This document shows positions 1 to 5,743 of a stretch of DNA of 5,930 nucleotides, in pieces; position 1 is the first letter of the stretch, and the number at the start of each line of letters is the position of its first letter. The translations under genes and the position numbers were made by a program. The notes below the pieces were generated by a model. The model searched no databases and was not told the origin of the DNA. It worked only from the letters and a program-made list of their open reading frames with translations. Source of the stretch: Woeseiaceae bacterium (lineage in GTDB: Bacteria; Pseudomonadota; Gammaproteobacteria; Steroidobacterales; Woeseiaceae). The stretch is from NCBI GenBank assembly GCA_022866645.1, contig JALHUQ010000243.1:1-5930 (forward strand), in the 5' to 3' direction.

Positions 1-260
1 ATATTGATTCGAATGTTGCAGACGGCCCGCCCGTTACCGGCTGCTGGTGGGATCCGTGGTGGGGTTATATCTGCTCGAACTACTATCAGACCGTCACCGG
101 GACCGAGTTTACCTACGGTGCCGGCCTGGGGTTACGATACGAATTCACGGGCGGCTCATTTATTCGCGCCAATTACAGCGTCTATAAGCTGGATATCGGC
201 GGCGATGCGGCGGATCCGGAGCTGAGCTCCGTCAAGCTCGAATACGGCTGGCGTTTCTGA
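1..260 (+). CDS. Outer-membrane beta-barrel protein, C-terminal part (5' end outside window)
   Basis: The frame beginning at base 3 is open from the window edge to TGA at 258-260 and gives 85 residues, so this is the 3' end of a longer gene. The end of the protein has alternating aromatic and hydrophobic residues and closes with LEYGWRF. A C-terminal Phe with aromatic or hydrophobic residues at every second position before it is the signal the BAM complex uses to insert beta-barrels into the outer membrane. Two antiparallel strands can be read upstream (around FTYGAGLGLRYEF and SFIRANYSVYKLDI), which fits an OmpA/OmpW-like or 'porin family' small barrel. Before them, residues 14-24 (CWWDPWWGYIC) form a Trp-rich stretch bracketed by two Cys, probably an extracellular loop closed by a disulfide. 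The exact family cannot be settled from the fragment. The next gene is co-directional and about 107 bp away; co-transcription is possible but not shown. Confidence 0.8.
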   Translation, partial: IDSNVADGPPVTGCWWDPWWGYICSNYYQTVTGTEFTYGAGLGLRYEFTGGSFIRANYSVYKLDIGGDAADPELSSVKLEYGWRF

Positions 261-272
261 CGGTCCTTGATA

Positions 273-284
273 CGTAAGTTTACG
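273..284. other. 12-bp perfect palindrome between the barrel gene and the AsmA gene
   Basis: CGTAAGTTTACG reads CGTAA-gt-TTACG, five paired bases either side of two central bases. It starts 12 bp after the stop codon of the barrel gene. No T-run follows, so it is not an intrinsic terminator. It could be a small operator or chance; nothing else supports a role. Confidence 0.3.
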
Positions 285-327
285 GCCTTGCGCGTGTCAG
301 ACTGCTAAATTACAGTGATGAGCCGGG

Positions 328-342
328 TGTGAGTCTTTCACA
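328..342. promoter_or_regulatory. TGTGA-N5-TCACA inverted repeat upstream of the AsmA gene
   Basis: The sequence TGTGAgtcttTCACA is a perfect five-base inverted repeat around five bases. It lies 26 bp before the preferred start codon at 368. The half-site equals that of CRP-type sites, but the known CRP spacing is six bases, so this is one base short. It may instead be a short RNA hairpin in the leader or an operator for another factor. It overlaps the alternative GTG start at 329. Confidence 0.3.
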
Positions 343-355
343 TCCGACTCGCTGT

Positions 356-359
356 GAGG
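356..359 (+). promoter_or_regulatory. Ribosome binding site that fixes the AsmA-protein start at 368
   Basis: GAGG at 356-359 is eight bases before ATG 368, near-ideal Shine-Dalgarno spacing. The longer in-frame GTG at 329 has no comparable motif and would put 13 polar residues with two Cys ahead of the membrane anchor. Confidence 0.7.
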
Positions 360-367
360 TTTCTTGC

Positions 368-3300
368 ATGCGCCGGGCTCGACTTGCGCTTTATTCAATC
401 GCCGGCCTGATCAGCCTGCTGCTGATTGCGCTGGTCGTTCTCGTCAATACCGATCTCGGCCGCTACAAGCATTTCGGCGAAGACCTTATTAGCGAGTTGC
501 TCGAGCGGCAATTTGTCATTGACGGTCCACTGCACGCAAGCGTCGGTCGCAAGATCGAAGTGGAGGCCGAAAATCTTCGCCTCGTTGCGACCGAGTGGAG
601 TGCCGAACCCAATCTGGTAACCGCGCAGCGGGTGAGGGCGCGCGTCGATACCTGGTCACTCATCAGCGGACCGATACGCATTGAGAGCCTGGAGATCGAC
701 GGCGTACGTATTGCCCTCGAAAGCCAGGAGGACGGTGCCGCTAACTGGGCTCTGGGCGGCGCCAAGGTAGTGCCTGAGCTTGCCGACGACGATCTGTCGC
801 GGCCCAACCTGCCGCTGCTGGTCGACGATGCCAGGATCACTAATGTTGACCTGAGCTTCAACAGCCCCGGCAGGCCGCGGCCGTTTATTTTCCGCGGGCA
901 GCTAAGCGCCGGGACTTCGACTGCCGCCGATCATCTGCAATTGAACATTGACGGCGCCGTCCACGATACGCCGGTCGTGCTCGAAGCGACTGCAGGACCT
1001 GTCTTGCAGCTGATCGATTACAGAGCGGTGACGTTTACCGTCGCGGCCAGCCTCGGCGAGATTGAGCTCAACGGCAGTGCGGCGGTTGAGGACCTCTGGC
1101 AACCGGCACAGCCGAGCGCATCGCTGACGCTCACTGGCCCGAACGCCGAATACCTGACCGGAATATTGCATCTCGACCCGATCACGACAGGTCCGCTGGA
1201 CGTCAAGTTAAGCGTCGGGCCGGTCGGCGACAATATGCGAATCGACCTCAACGGCGCGTTTGGCGAATTTGCCGTGGATGTGAGCGGGCACGTCGACAGT
1301 CTGAGGTCGCTGCAGGAAGTCGATCTGCGTGTCGCGGCAAGCGGTCCCGACGCGCGAACTGTCGGCGCGCTGCTCGGCAGGCCGAACGTGCCGCAGGACC
1401 CGTTCAATATCGTCGCCGACGTCACGCGCTCCGGCAAAGACTTAGCGATAGAGCAGGTCGCCATCGCAATTGGTGACTCGCGCTTCGAGCTCAATGGCGG
1501 CTTCCGTAACTTCCCGAACCCCAATGCGGCGACGCTGACGCTCAACATCGCCGGTCCGGACTTCGGGCGCTTCAACGCGTTGTTCGGCCTGCCTGGAGAA
1601 CTGACCGGCCCGTTCAAGGTCGACGCAACGATCAAGCCCTTGAGTCCGTCGGGCGCCGGGGTGGACATTGCGGCGCAAGCGCAGGACGTTCAGATCACGG
1701 TGAACGGCAGTGTGACCGACGCCGAGAATTATGTGGGGACAACACTGCGGCTGCATGTCGCGGGACCGGACCTCAGAACGATCGCCACCGCCGGTGGCCT
1801 GCAGGCTGCACCGGCCGAGGCATTCGACCTTGCCTTGCAGCTCGAGCGTATCGGCGAGGGGCTGCGGTTGAGCGAAGGCTCAGCTTCAATCGGCAACGAT
1901 CACGCAACATTCAACGGAGTTATTGGCGACAAACCGCTGGAGGCTGCTACCGATGTCAGCTTTGCACTGGCCGGAACCAATTTTGCGAAAAGTCTGGTCG
2001 CTTTTGGTGTCGACGCTGATGAATTGCCGAATGCCCGCTACGAAGCGAGCGCCAGGATCGAGCGCGGCTCCGACGGTTTCCTGTTACACGACTTACGCGC
2101 AGCTATCGGTGAACGGCCCGATTACGAGCTGACCGCCGATGGGCTGATCACGGACGACGCCGACTTCGTCGGCTCTCGCCTTGCCATTACGGCCCACGGA
2201 ACGAGCCTCGGGGCGCTGGCCACCGCCGGCGGCGTTGAGGGCATTGCCGGATTACCGTTCAACACGTCGGCCGACGTGCAGCTTGCCGCAAATGGTTTCA
2301 CCGTTAAAAATGGTCGCGCAAAAGTCGGCGACGATCTGCTGACGCTGGATGGCCTCATCGGTGCCAGACCGCTTGAGCGCGACACCGATATCCGCTTTTC
2401 TGTTACAGCAGCTGATCTAAAAAGCACCTTGGCAGCCTTCGGTACCGTGATGGAGGCGCTTCCGTCGGGCAAGCTTGTGAGCAGTGGTTCGATTCGAAGC
2501 CAAGGCAATTATTTTTCGCTGAATAACATGTCGACAAACTTCGCTGGCGCAAAGATCGATCTCGCCGGCCGTGTCGGCAGCTTACCCACTCTAAATGGCA
2601 CAGATCTCGAGCTGCGTGTCAGCGGCGCTGATTTCTCGCGCGTGCTGCCCGCGATGGATGCGACCCGCGCACTCGACAAGCCGTTCAGCCTCGACACAAA
2701 GATTCGGCTGAAGGGTGACCTCCTGACGATCACCGATCTGCGTTTCAAAGTGGACGCAACGTCACTCTCGGCGGATCTCGAAACCGCCATGAATCCGCCG
2801 CTGGCTCGCGGCCGTTTTTCGATTACCGCGGACTCGCCCGATGTGTTCCGGCTGGTGCCGGAAGATCCTGAGGTTTCAGTATCGGTAACCGCCCCGATGA
2901 CACTCAGGACGGGTGGCGACTGGTCCGACACTATCTGGACCTTCGACGAATTACTCTTTTCGTTGGGCAAGGGCGCGCTGACTGTGCAAGGCAGCATCGA
3001 TCGTCCGCCCAATTTCGATAACACGGATCTCAGCGTCAGTCTGGACATCGCGAGTTTGCGTAACTTGAGTCCGCTCGCAGGTCGCGATCTTCCTGCTGAC
3101 GCGGCGCACCTGCAATTTCGTCTGACCGGTACCCAGGAAGCCATGACCCTGCAGGACTTTGCGGCTACCTTTGGCGACAGCGATATTGCGGGGAGTTTCG
3201 TTTGGCGCGATACCGGCAAGACGGACCTGGATGCCACTTTCACCTCGCGGCGCCTGAATCTCGCGCCCTATTTGCCCGAGCCCCGGGACGAGTCTGAAGT

Positions 3301-4258
3301 ACCGGCCCCATCCAGCGAGAAGAAAACACGGGTCATACCCGATACGCCGCTGCCAATGGACGCGCTCGCCAAACTCGAGGCATCGGTCGACTTCAATTTC
3401 GGCGAGGTTGTCCTGAAGCAACGTGCACTGAAAAACGTCTTGCTCGAGGCTTCGCTGCACGACGGTGCATTGCTAGTGACGAAATTCAATTTTGCGAACA
3501 CCGTCGGCGGCAGCTTGTCTGGCGCTTTCAGCTTGCGGCCCGTCGACGGCGGCGGCGACCTGTTGCTTGATGTCCAGGGCGCGGGACTGACGATGGGGCT
3601 GCCGGCAGAGAGCCCCGAAGACCTCGCCGCGCTGCCGACCTTCGATCTCGACACGGTGCTGGCCGGGAAGGGACGGACCATCCGCGAACTTGCCGGTTCG
3701 CTCGGCGGTTACGTGCGGCTGACCAGCGGCGAGGGGCGCATCCATTCGTCAGCAATGCGTTATTTCACCAGCGACTTCCTGTCTGAGGTGCTGACCACGG
3801 TCAACCCGTTCACGAAGACCGATCCGTACAACTCTGTGAAATGCACGGCCATACTGCTCGCGGCAAACGATGGTGTTATCTCTGGCAAGCCTGCAGCGGT
3901 CATGCAGACGGATCGGATCCAGATTTTTGCCAGTGCCACAATCGACCTCAAGACCGAGAAACTGGAAGCCGACATCAAGACGGTTCCACAGAAAGGGCTG
4001 GGTATGAGTTTTTCGGATCTCGTCAATCCGTACACCAAGCTTAGCGGCACGCTTGCGAGCCCGGTATTGATACTGGACCCGAAAAGTGCCCTGATCGAGG
4101 GTGGCGCCGCCGTCGCAACCGGCGGTATCTCATTCGTGGCGATGCGCTTCAAGGATCGATTCCTGACCGCGAAGGATCAGTGCGGCAAGGCAATCGAGGA
4201 ATCGAATGCCGAATTCACGGCGCAGAGAGAAAAATACCGGCCGGGCTCATCGAAATAG
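368..4258 (+). CDS. AsmA-family protein, long TamB/YhdP-sized, membrane-anchored periplasmic
   Basis: This gene encodes 1296 residues from ATG 368, numbered here from that Met (an in-frame GTG at 329 would add 13). Residues 2-7 are basic, and residues 8-27 form one hydrophobic segment, an uncleaved inner-membrane anchor with the rest in the periplasm. Residues 30-130 match the AsmA N-terminus, including the hallmark G-x-x-NW (GAANW near 123-127) after IRIESLEIDGVRIALE. Residues about 257-960 are a run of about 70-residue beta-rich modules. A linker rich in Pro, Glu and Ser (971-997) leads to the AsmA C-terminal domain (about 1063-1237) with AGKGRTIRELAGSLGGYVRL and then an LKTEKLEADIK strand. 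AsmA-like proteins in Escherichia coli (TamB, YhdP, YdbH) carry phospholipid between the membranes. E. coli AsmA is about 617 residues, so this one is closer in size to TamB and YhdP, but its C-terminus is AsmA-like rather than TamB-like. Family membership is secure; the lipid-transport role is inferred. Confidence 0.93.
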   Translation: MRRARLALYSIAGLISLLLIALVVLVNTDLGRYKHFGEDLISELLERQFVIDGPLHASVGRKIEVEAENLRLVATEWSAEPNLVTAQRVRARVDTWSLISGPIRIESLEIDGVRIALESQEDGAANWALGGAKVVPELADDDLSRPNLPLLVDDARITNVDLSFNSPGRPRPFIFRGQLSAGTSTAADHLQLNIDGAVHDTPVVLEATAGPVLQLIDYRAVTFTVAASLGEIELNGSAAVEDLWQPAQPSASLTLTGPNAEYLTGILHLDPITTGPLDVKLSVGPVGDNMRIDLNGAFGEFAVDVSGHVDSLRSLQEVDLRVAASGPDARTVGALLGRPNVPQDPFNIVADVTRSGKDLAIEQVAIAIGDSRFELNGGFRNFPNPNAATLTLNIAGPDFGRFNALFGLPGELTGPFKVDATIKPLSPSGAGVDIAAQAQDVQITVNGSVTDAENYVGTTLRLHVAGPDLRTIATAGGLQAAPAEAFDLALQLERIGEGLRLSEGSASIGNDHATFNGVIGDKPLEAATDVSFALAGTNFAKSLVAFGVDADELPNARYEASARIERGSDGFLLHDLRAAIGERPDYELTADGLITDDADFVGSRLAITAHGTSLGALATAGGVEGIAGLPFNTSADVQLAANGFTVKNGRAKVGDDLLTLDGLIGARPLERDTDIRFSVTAADLKSTLAAFGTVMEALPSGKLVSSGSIRSQGNYFSLNNMSTNFAGAKIDLAGRVGSLPTLNGTDLELRVSGADFSRVLPAMDATRALDKPFSLDTKIRLKGDLLTITDLRFKVDATSLSADLETAMNPPLARGRFSITADSPDVFRLVPEDPEVSVSVTAPMTLRTGGDWSDTIWTFDELLFSLGKGALTVQGSIDRPPNFDNTDLSVSLDIASLRNLSPLAGRDLPADAAHLQFRLTGTQEAMTLQDFAATFGDSDIAGSFVWRDTGKTDLDATFTSRRLNLAPYLPEPRDESEVPAPSSEKKTRVIPDTPLPMDALAKLEASVDFNFGEVVLKQRALKNVLLEASLHDGALLVTKFNFANTVGGSLSGAFSLRPVDGGGDLLLDVQGAGLTMGLPAESPEDLAALPTFDLDTVLAGKGRTIRELAGSLGGYVRLTSGEGRIHSSAMRYFTSDFLSEVLTTVNPFTKTDPYNSVKCTAILLAANDGVISGKPAAVMQTDRIQIFASATIDLKTEKLEADIKTVPQKGLGMSFSDLVNPYTKLSGTLASPVLILDPKSALIEGGAAVATGGISFVAMRFKDRFLTAKDQCGKAIEESNAEFTAQREKYRPGSSK
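1136..3247 (+). other. Protein-level tandem modules (about 10 x 70 residues) in the AsmA-family protein
   Basis: A recurring signature, beta strand then G-P/A-D/N-hydrophobic and a short helix (for example IAGPDFGRFNALFG, VAGPDLRTIATAGG, VSGADFSRVLPAM), falls at residues 257, 326, 396, 466, 536, 611, 681, 753, 823, 895 and about 960 (numbered from Met 368). Intervals are 69, 70, 70, 70, 75, 70, 72, 70, 72 and about 65. Inside most units come a strand pair, an 'a-x-I-G-D/N' turn (AIAIGDSRF, SASIGNDHA, AAIGERPD, AKVGDDLL) and a strand with L-x-G. The DNA has diverged, so there is no nucleotide repeat. The size suits repeating beta-groove modules of bridge-like lipid-transfer proteins, each a few strands plus a crossover loop. 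The last two units are the weakest. Confidence 0.7.
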
Positions 4259-4288
4259 CGCTCTAACTGTCAGGGTGGAGACCCCCGC

Positions 4289-4594
4289 TTATTCAGCCGG
4301 CTGTTCCTCGACCGTGATCGCTACGGTTGTCGTAGCGGTGATCACGACCAGGTCGCCAACTTTCGAACGCTTGAGATTTTCCGGATTTCGAGCGACGAAT
4401 TCATTGACTGTGCCGTCGGGTCCTTTCAACTTGAACGTGTTCGTTTCCAGGTTGATTTCTTCAACCGTTGCGGTAACAACGGTCGCATCCATTGCCGCCA
4501 TGCCAGGCATCGCACCCTTCTCGCTGCGCGCCATGGCAGAAGCACTGGCCGCGTTGGGCTGCATGCCTTCATTCGCCATGACCTCGATGGTCAC
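4289..4594 (-). CDS. Small conserved beta-rich protein, apparently lacking its signal peptide (possibly truncated gene)
   Basis: The frame gives 101 residues from GTG 4594 to TAA at 4289-4291. Residues 1-35 are low-complexity, rich in Met and Ala. Residues 36-95 look like a small beta-barrel: ATVEEINLETNTFKLKGPDG, then a strand with EFVARN and the K-V-G-D-L-V-V-I turn, typical of short exported proteins of the DUF5666 or similar OB-like type in proteobacteria. That assignment is from memory of the pattern and is tentative. Such proteins normally begin with a signal peptide, absent here. The frame stays open upstream only to a TGA at 4649-4651, with no ATG. GTG 4594 has only a weak TGAG 12 bases upstream. 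The ATG at 4579 (residue 6) has GAGG only two bases before it. The true start is therefore uncertain and the gene may be decayed at its 5' end. It converges with the AsmA gene, stops 30 bp apart, and lies 118 bp downstream of the regulator gene on the same strand. Confidence 0.6.
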   Translation of the reverse strand: MTIEVMANEGMQPNAASASAMARSEKGAMPGMAAMDATVVTATVEEINLETNTFKLKGPDGTVNEFVARNPENLKRSKVGDLVVITATTTVAITVEEQPAE

Positions 4595-4712
4595 CGTCTT
4601 GACGTACTCAGCAAGATAGTGTCGTGAGGTATACGCAATTAATGGTTTTCATTTTGGGGTCCGCTAAGGTTAAGTCGGCAGAATAGGTGTCGAGCCGCCG
4701 TGAGGGCAGAGG

Positions 4713-5564
4713 CTATCTGAAATGTAGAGGGTCCCTGAGGTTTTGCAGGGCCCGGTAGTAGTAGAGCGGGGTGGGTTGTTTCTCCTTGAATCTCAAGTTT
4801 CTCAAAAATTCAATCTCACCCTGACTCGCATTGCCGCTGAGCGATACGTCAGCAAGAAATTCAGTAAGGCCCGGCTGCTCGTCGCTCAGGTCATCCGGCT
4901 GTTGCTGGGTGAATTCAAATTTCCTCGGTTGTCCTGGAGCGAGGCGTTTGTTCAGCACGATTTCCATACTGAAAGTGGAAAGGTCGATGTCCCAGGACTC
5001 GATGAGCGGACCAAAAAAGGAATCACAGTCTTCGCGTGAAAGATTGAAAACATCCGTGTCCAGAAACTCGAGGATTTTGACTCGCAGTTGCTTATAGTTT
5101 CGCTTGCTGAGTCGAGCAACCTCGTGAAGCCACTTTTTATTCTCCAGCTCGCGTCTGGCTACTCGCTTGACAAGCTCCAGGAGCTTTTGAGTGATCAAAC
5201 TTTCCAGTTCACCAAAAGGCTGTTTTTCGAAAACTTCGCGAAATTGCTGCCGCTTATCAGGCAGGCATTTGCTCAATACAAGTTCTCGAACTTCTGCGAA
5301 CATCGGTGCAGGAGGCTCCTCGAGCCCTTTTCTGAGTTTCTGCATACGCTGCGCATGAGCGAGTTTTGCCAGATTGCCACTCGTGAGCCTGAGATATTTC
5401 CCCATTTTCTCGTAGATGTCGGTGCGATTGGGCGCCGGCGGCAGCTTCTTTCGAGTCAGTAACTGGGATATATAGGATTCCGTTACTTCGGCTGCCGCCG
5501 CCAGGCCCTTCTGGTCCAATCCCAGCTCCCCGAGCCTCGACTTGATCACCTCACAAACATCCAT
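4713..5564 (-). CDS. XRE-type helix-turn-helix transcriptional regulator with long uncharacterised C-terminal region
   Basis: The gene encodes 283 residues from ATG 5564 to TAG at 4713-4715. Residues 5-40 form a Cro/C1-type helix-turn-helix: LGLDQKGLAAAAEV gives the first helices, and TESYISQLLTRKK the recognition helix with the usual S-x-I-S-x-L pattern. Residues 41-80 are basic with PPAPNRTDIYEKMGKYL. The remaining 200 residues are helix-rich (QPFGELESLITQKLLELVKRVA near 115-136) and contain the Trp-Asp pair of LIESWDIDLSTF. They end in LYYYRALQNLRDPLHFR, a strikingly specific tail that I recall as conserved among homologues. No nuclease, kinase, peptidase or transmembrane signature is visible. 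A GGGGGAG ribosome site lies four bases before the ATG. The gene is divergent from the monooxygenase-like gene and shares a 179-bp regulatory space with it; self-control is likely but inferred. The ligand or signal is unknown. It looks visibly lower in GC than the AsmA gene. Confidence 0.85.
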   Translation of the reverse strand: MDVCEVIKSRLGELGLDQKGLAAAAEVTESYISQLLTRKKLPPAPNRTDIYEKMGKYLRLTSGNLAKLAHAQRMQKLRKGLEEPPAPMFAEVRELVLSKCLPDKRQQFREVFEKQPFGELESLITQKLLELVKRVARRELENKKWLHEVARLSKRNYKQLRVKILEFLDTDVFNLSREDCDSFFGPLIESWDIDLSTFSMEIVLNKRLAPGQPRKFEFTQQQPDDLSDEQPGLTEFLADVSLSGNASQGEIEFLRNLRFKEKQPTPLYYYRALQNLRDPLHFR

Positions 5565-5568
5565 CGCG

Positions 5569-5575
5569 CTCCCCC
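5569..5575 (-). promoter_or_regulatory. Ribosome binding site of the helix-turn-helix regulator gene
   Basis: On the minus strand GGGGGAG stands four bases before ATG 5564. It supports this Met as the start; no upstream in-frame alternative has a better site. Confidence 0.6.
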
Positions 5576-5581
5576 ACGGTA

Positions 5582-5600
5582 ATTAACGAGTTCGGTTAAT
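5582..5600. promoter_or_regulatory. Inverted repeat ATTAAC-N7-GTTAAT (operator-like site 1)
   Basis: A perfect six-base inverted repeat, ATTAAC at 5582-5587 and GTTAAT at 5595-5600, sits between the regulator's start codon and its likely -10 (TATTAA, minus strand, 5596-5601), overlapping that -10. The same half-site pair recurs at 5641-5660. The spacing and placement suit a dimeric repressor; the divergent helix-turn-helix protein is the obvious candidate. Confidence 0.6.
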
Positions 5601-5622
5601 ACAGGTCATTGTTCCAAAACAA
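5596..5622 (-). promoter_or_regulatory. Possible weak promoter of the regulator gene
   Basis: On the minus strand TATTAA (5596-5601) is a four-of-six -10 match about 31 bp before the ATG, giving a short leader. The best -35 is a poor TTGTTT (5617-5622) at 15-bp spacing. It overlaps operator-like site 1. The placement is reasonable but the sequence is weak. Confidence 0.3.
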
Positions 5623-5624
5623 AA

Positions 5625-5653
5625 TTGACAAAGCAAGTAAATTAACCTATTAT
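5625..5653 (+). promoter_or_regulatory. Strong sigma70-type promoter of the monooxygenase-like gene
   Basis: TTGACA (5625-5630) is a perfect -35. A 17-base spacer follows, then TATTAT (5648-5653), a five-of-six -10. Transcription should begin near 5660, leaving a leader of about 84 bases before ATG 5744. Operator-like site 2 encloses the -10 exactly, which suggests a strong promoter held down by a repressor. Confidence 0.75.
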
Positions 5654-5660
5654 AGTTAAT
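5641..5660. promoter_or_regulatory. Inverted repeat ATTAAC-N8-GTTAAT (operator-like site 2)
   Basis: ATTAAC (5641-5646) and GTTAAT (5655-5660) flank eight bases that contain the plus-strand -10 hexamer. The half-sites are identical to site 1, with a spacer one base longer. A protein bound here would block the promoter. The two dyad centres are about 59-60 bp apart. Confidence 0.65.
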
Positions 5661-5668
5661 ATCCTAAT

Positions 5669-5712
5669 GACACCTCAGACGAAATACACTAACTCTGGTT
5701 ACCTGAAGTGTC
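5669..5712 (+). other. Leader hairpin in the 5' UTR of the monooxygenase-like gene
   Basis: GACACCTCAG (5669-5678) pairs with CTGAAGTGTC (5703-5712) in nine of ten positions (one C-A mismatch) around a 24-base loop. It lies between the predicted transcription start and the ribosome binding site, leaving the latter free. No U-run follows, so it is not a simple terminator. It could stabilise the mRNA, bind a protein, or act as a third DNA site. Confidence 0.5.
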
Positions 5713-5731
5713 CTCTTAGCCATTCATCTTT

Positions 5732-5737
5732 AAGGAG
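5732..5737 (+). promoter_or_regulatory. Strong ribosome binding site of the monooxygenase-like gene
   Basis: AAGGAG at 5732-5737, six bases before ATG 5744, is close to the ideal Shine-Dalgarno. With the strong promoter it predicts high expression when not repressed. Confidence 0.85.
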
Positions 5738-5743
5738 AAGAAT

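Noticed and set aside
267..316. Sigma70 promoter for the AsmA gene (TTGATA at 267 or TTGCGC at 288 with TACAGT at 311)
   Set aside because: TTGATA has no -10 at suitable distance, and the TTGCGC/TACAGT pair matches poorly; no candidate was good enough to annotate.
329..367. GTG 329 as start of the AsmA-family protein
   Set aside because: No good ribosome site, and it would add 13 polar residues with two Cys before the membrane anchor; ATG 368 has GAGG at eight bases.
1018..1668. Long minus-strand open frames inside the AsmA gene (also 463-861, 2509-3243, 3268-3681, 3760-4152)
   Set aside because: They are antisense shadows of a GC-rich coding region: low-complexity Ser/Arg/Pro-rich translations, no recognisable domains and no ribosome sites, while the plus frame has a clear AsmA-family product.
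4273..4284. GGGT-ggag-ACCC hairpin between the convergent AsmA and small genes as a bidirectional terminator
   Set aside because: The stem is only four base pairs and no T-run follows on either strand, so it does not meet the form of an intrinsic terminator.
4206..4619. Plus-strand 137-codon frame overlapping the end of the AsmA gene and the small minus gene
   Set aside because: The translation has no family resemblance, and the minus-strand frame over the same bases shows a coherent beta-rich pattern with a VGD turn.
4743..5462. Plus-strand frames across the regulator gene
   Set aside because: Antisense shadows; the minus strand encodes a clear helix-turn-helix protein with a good ribosome site.
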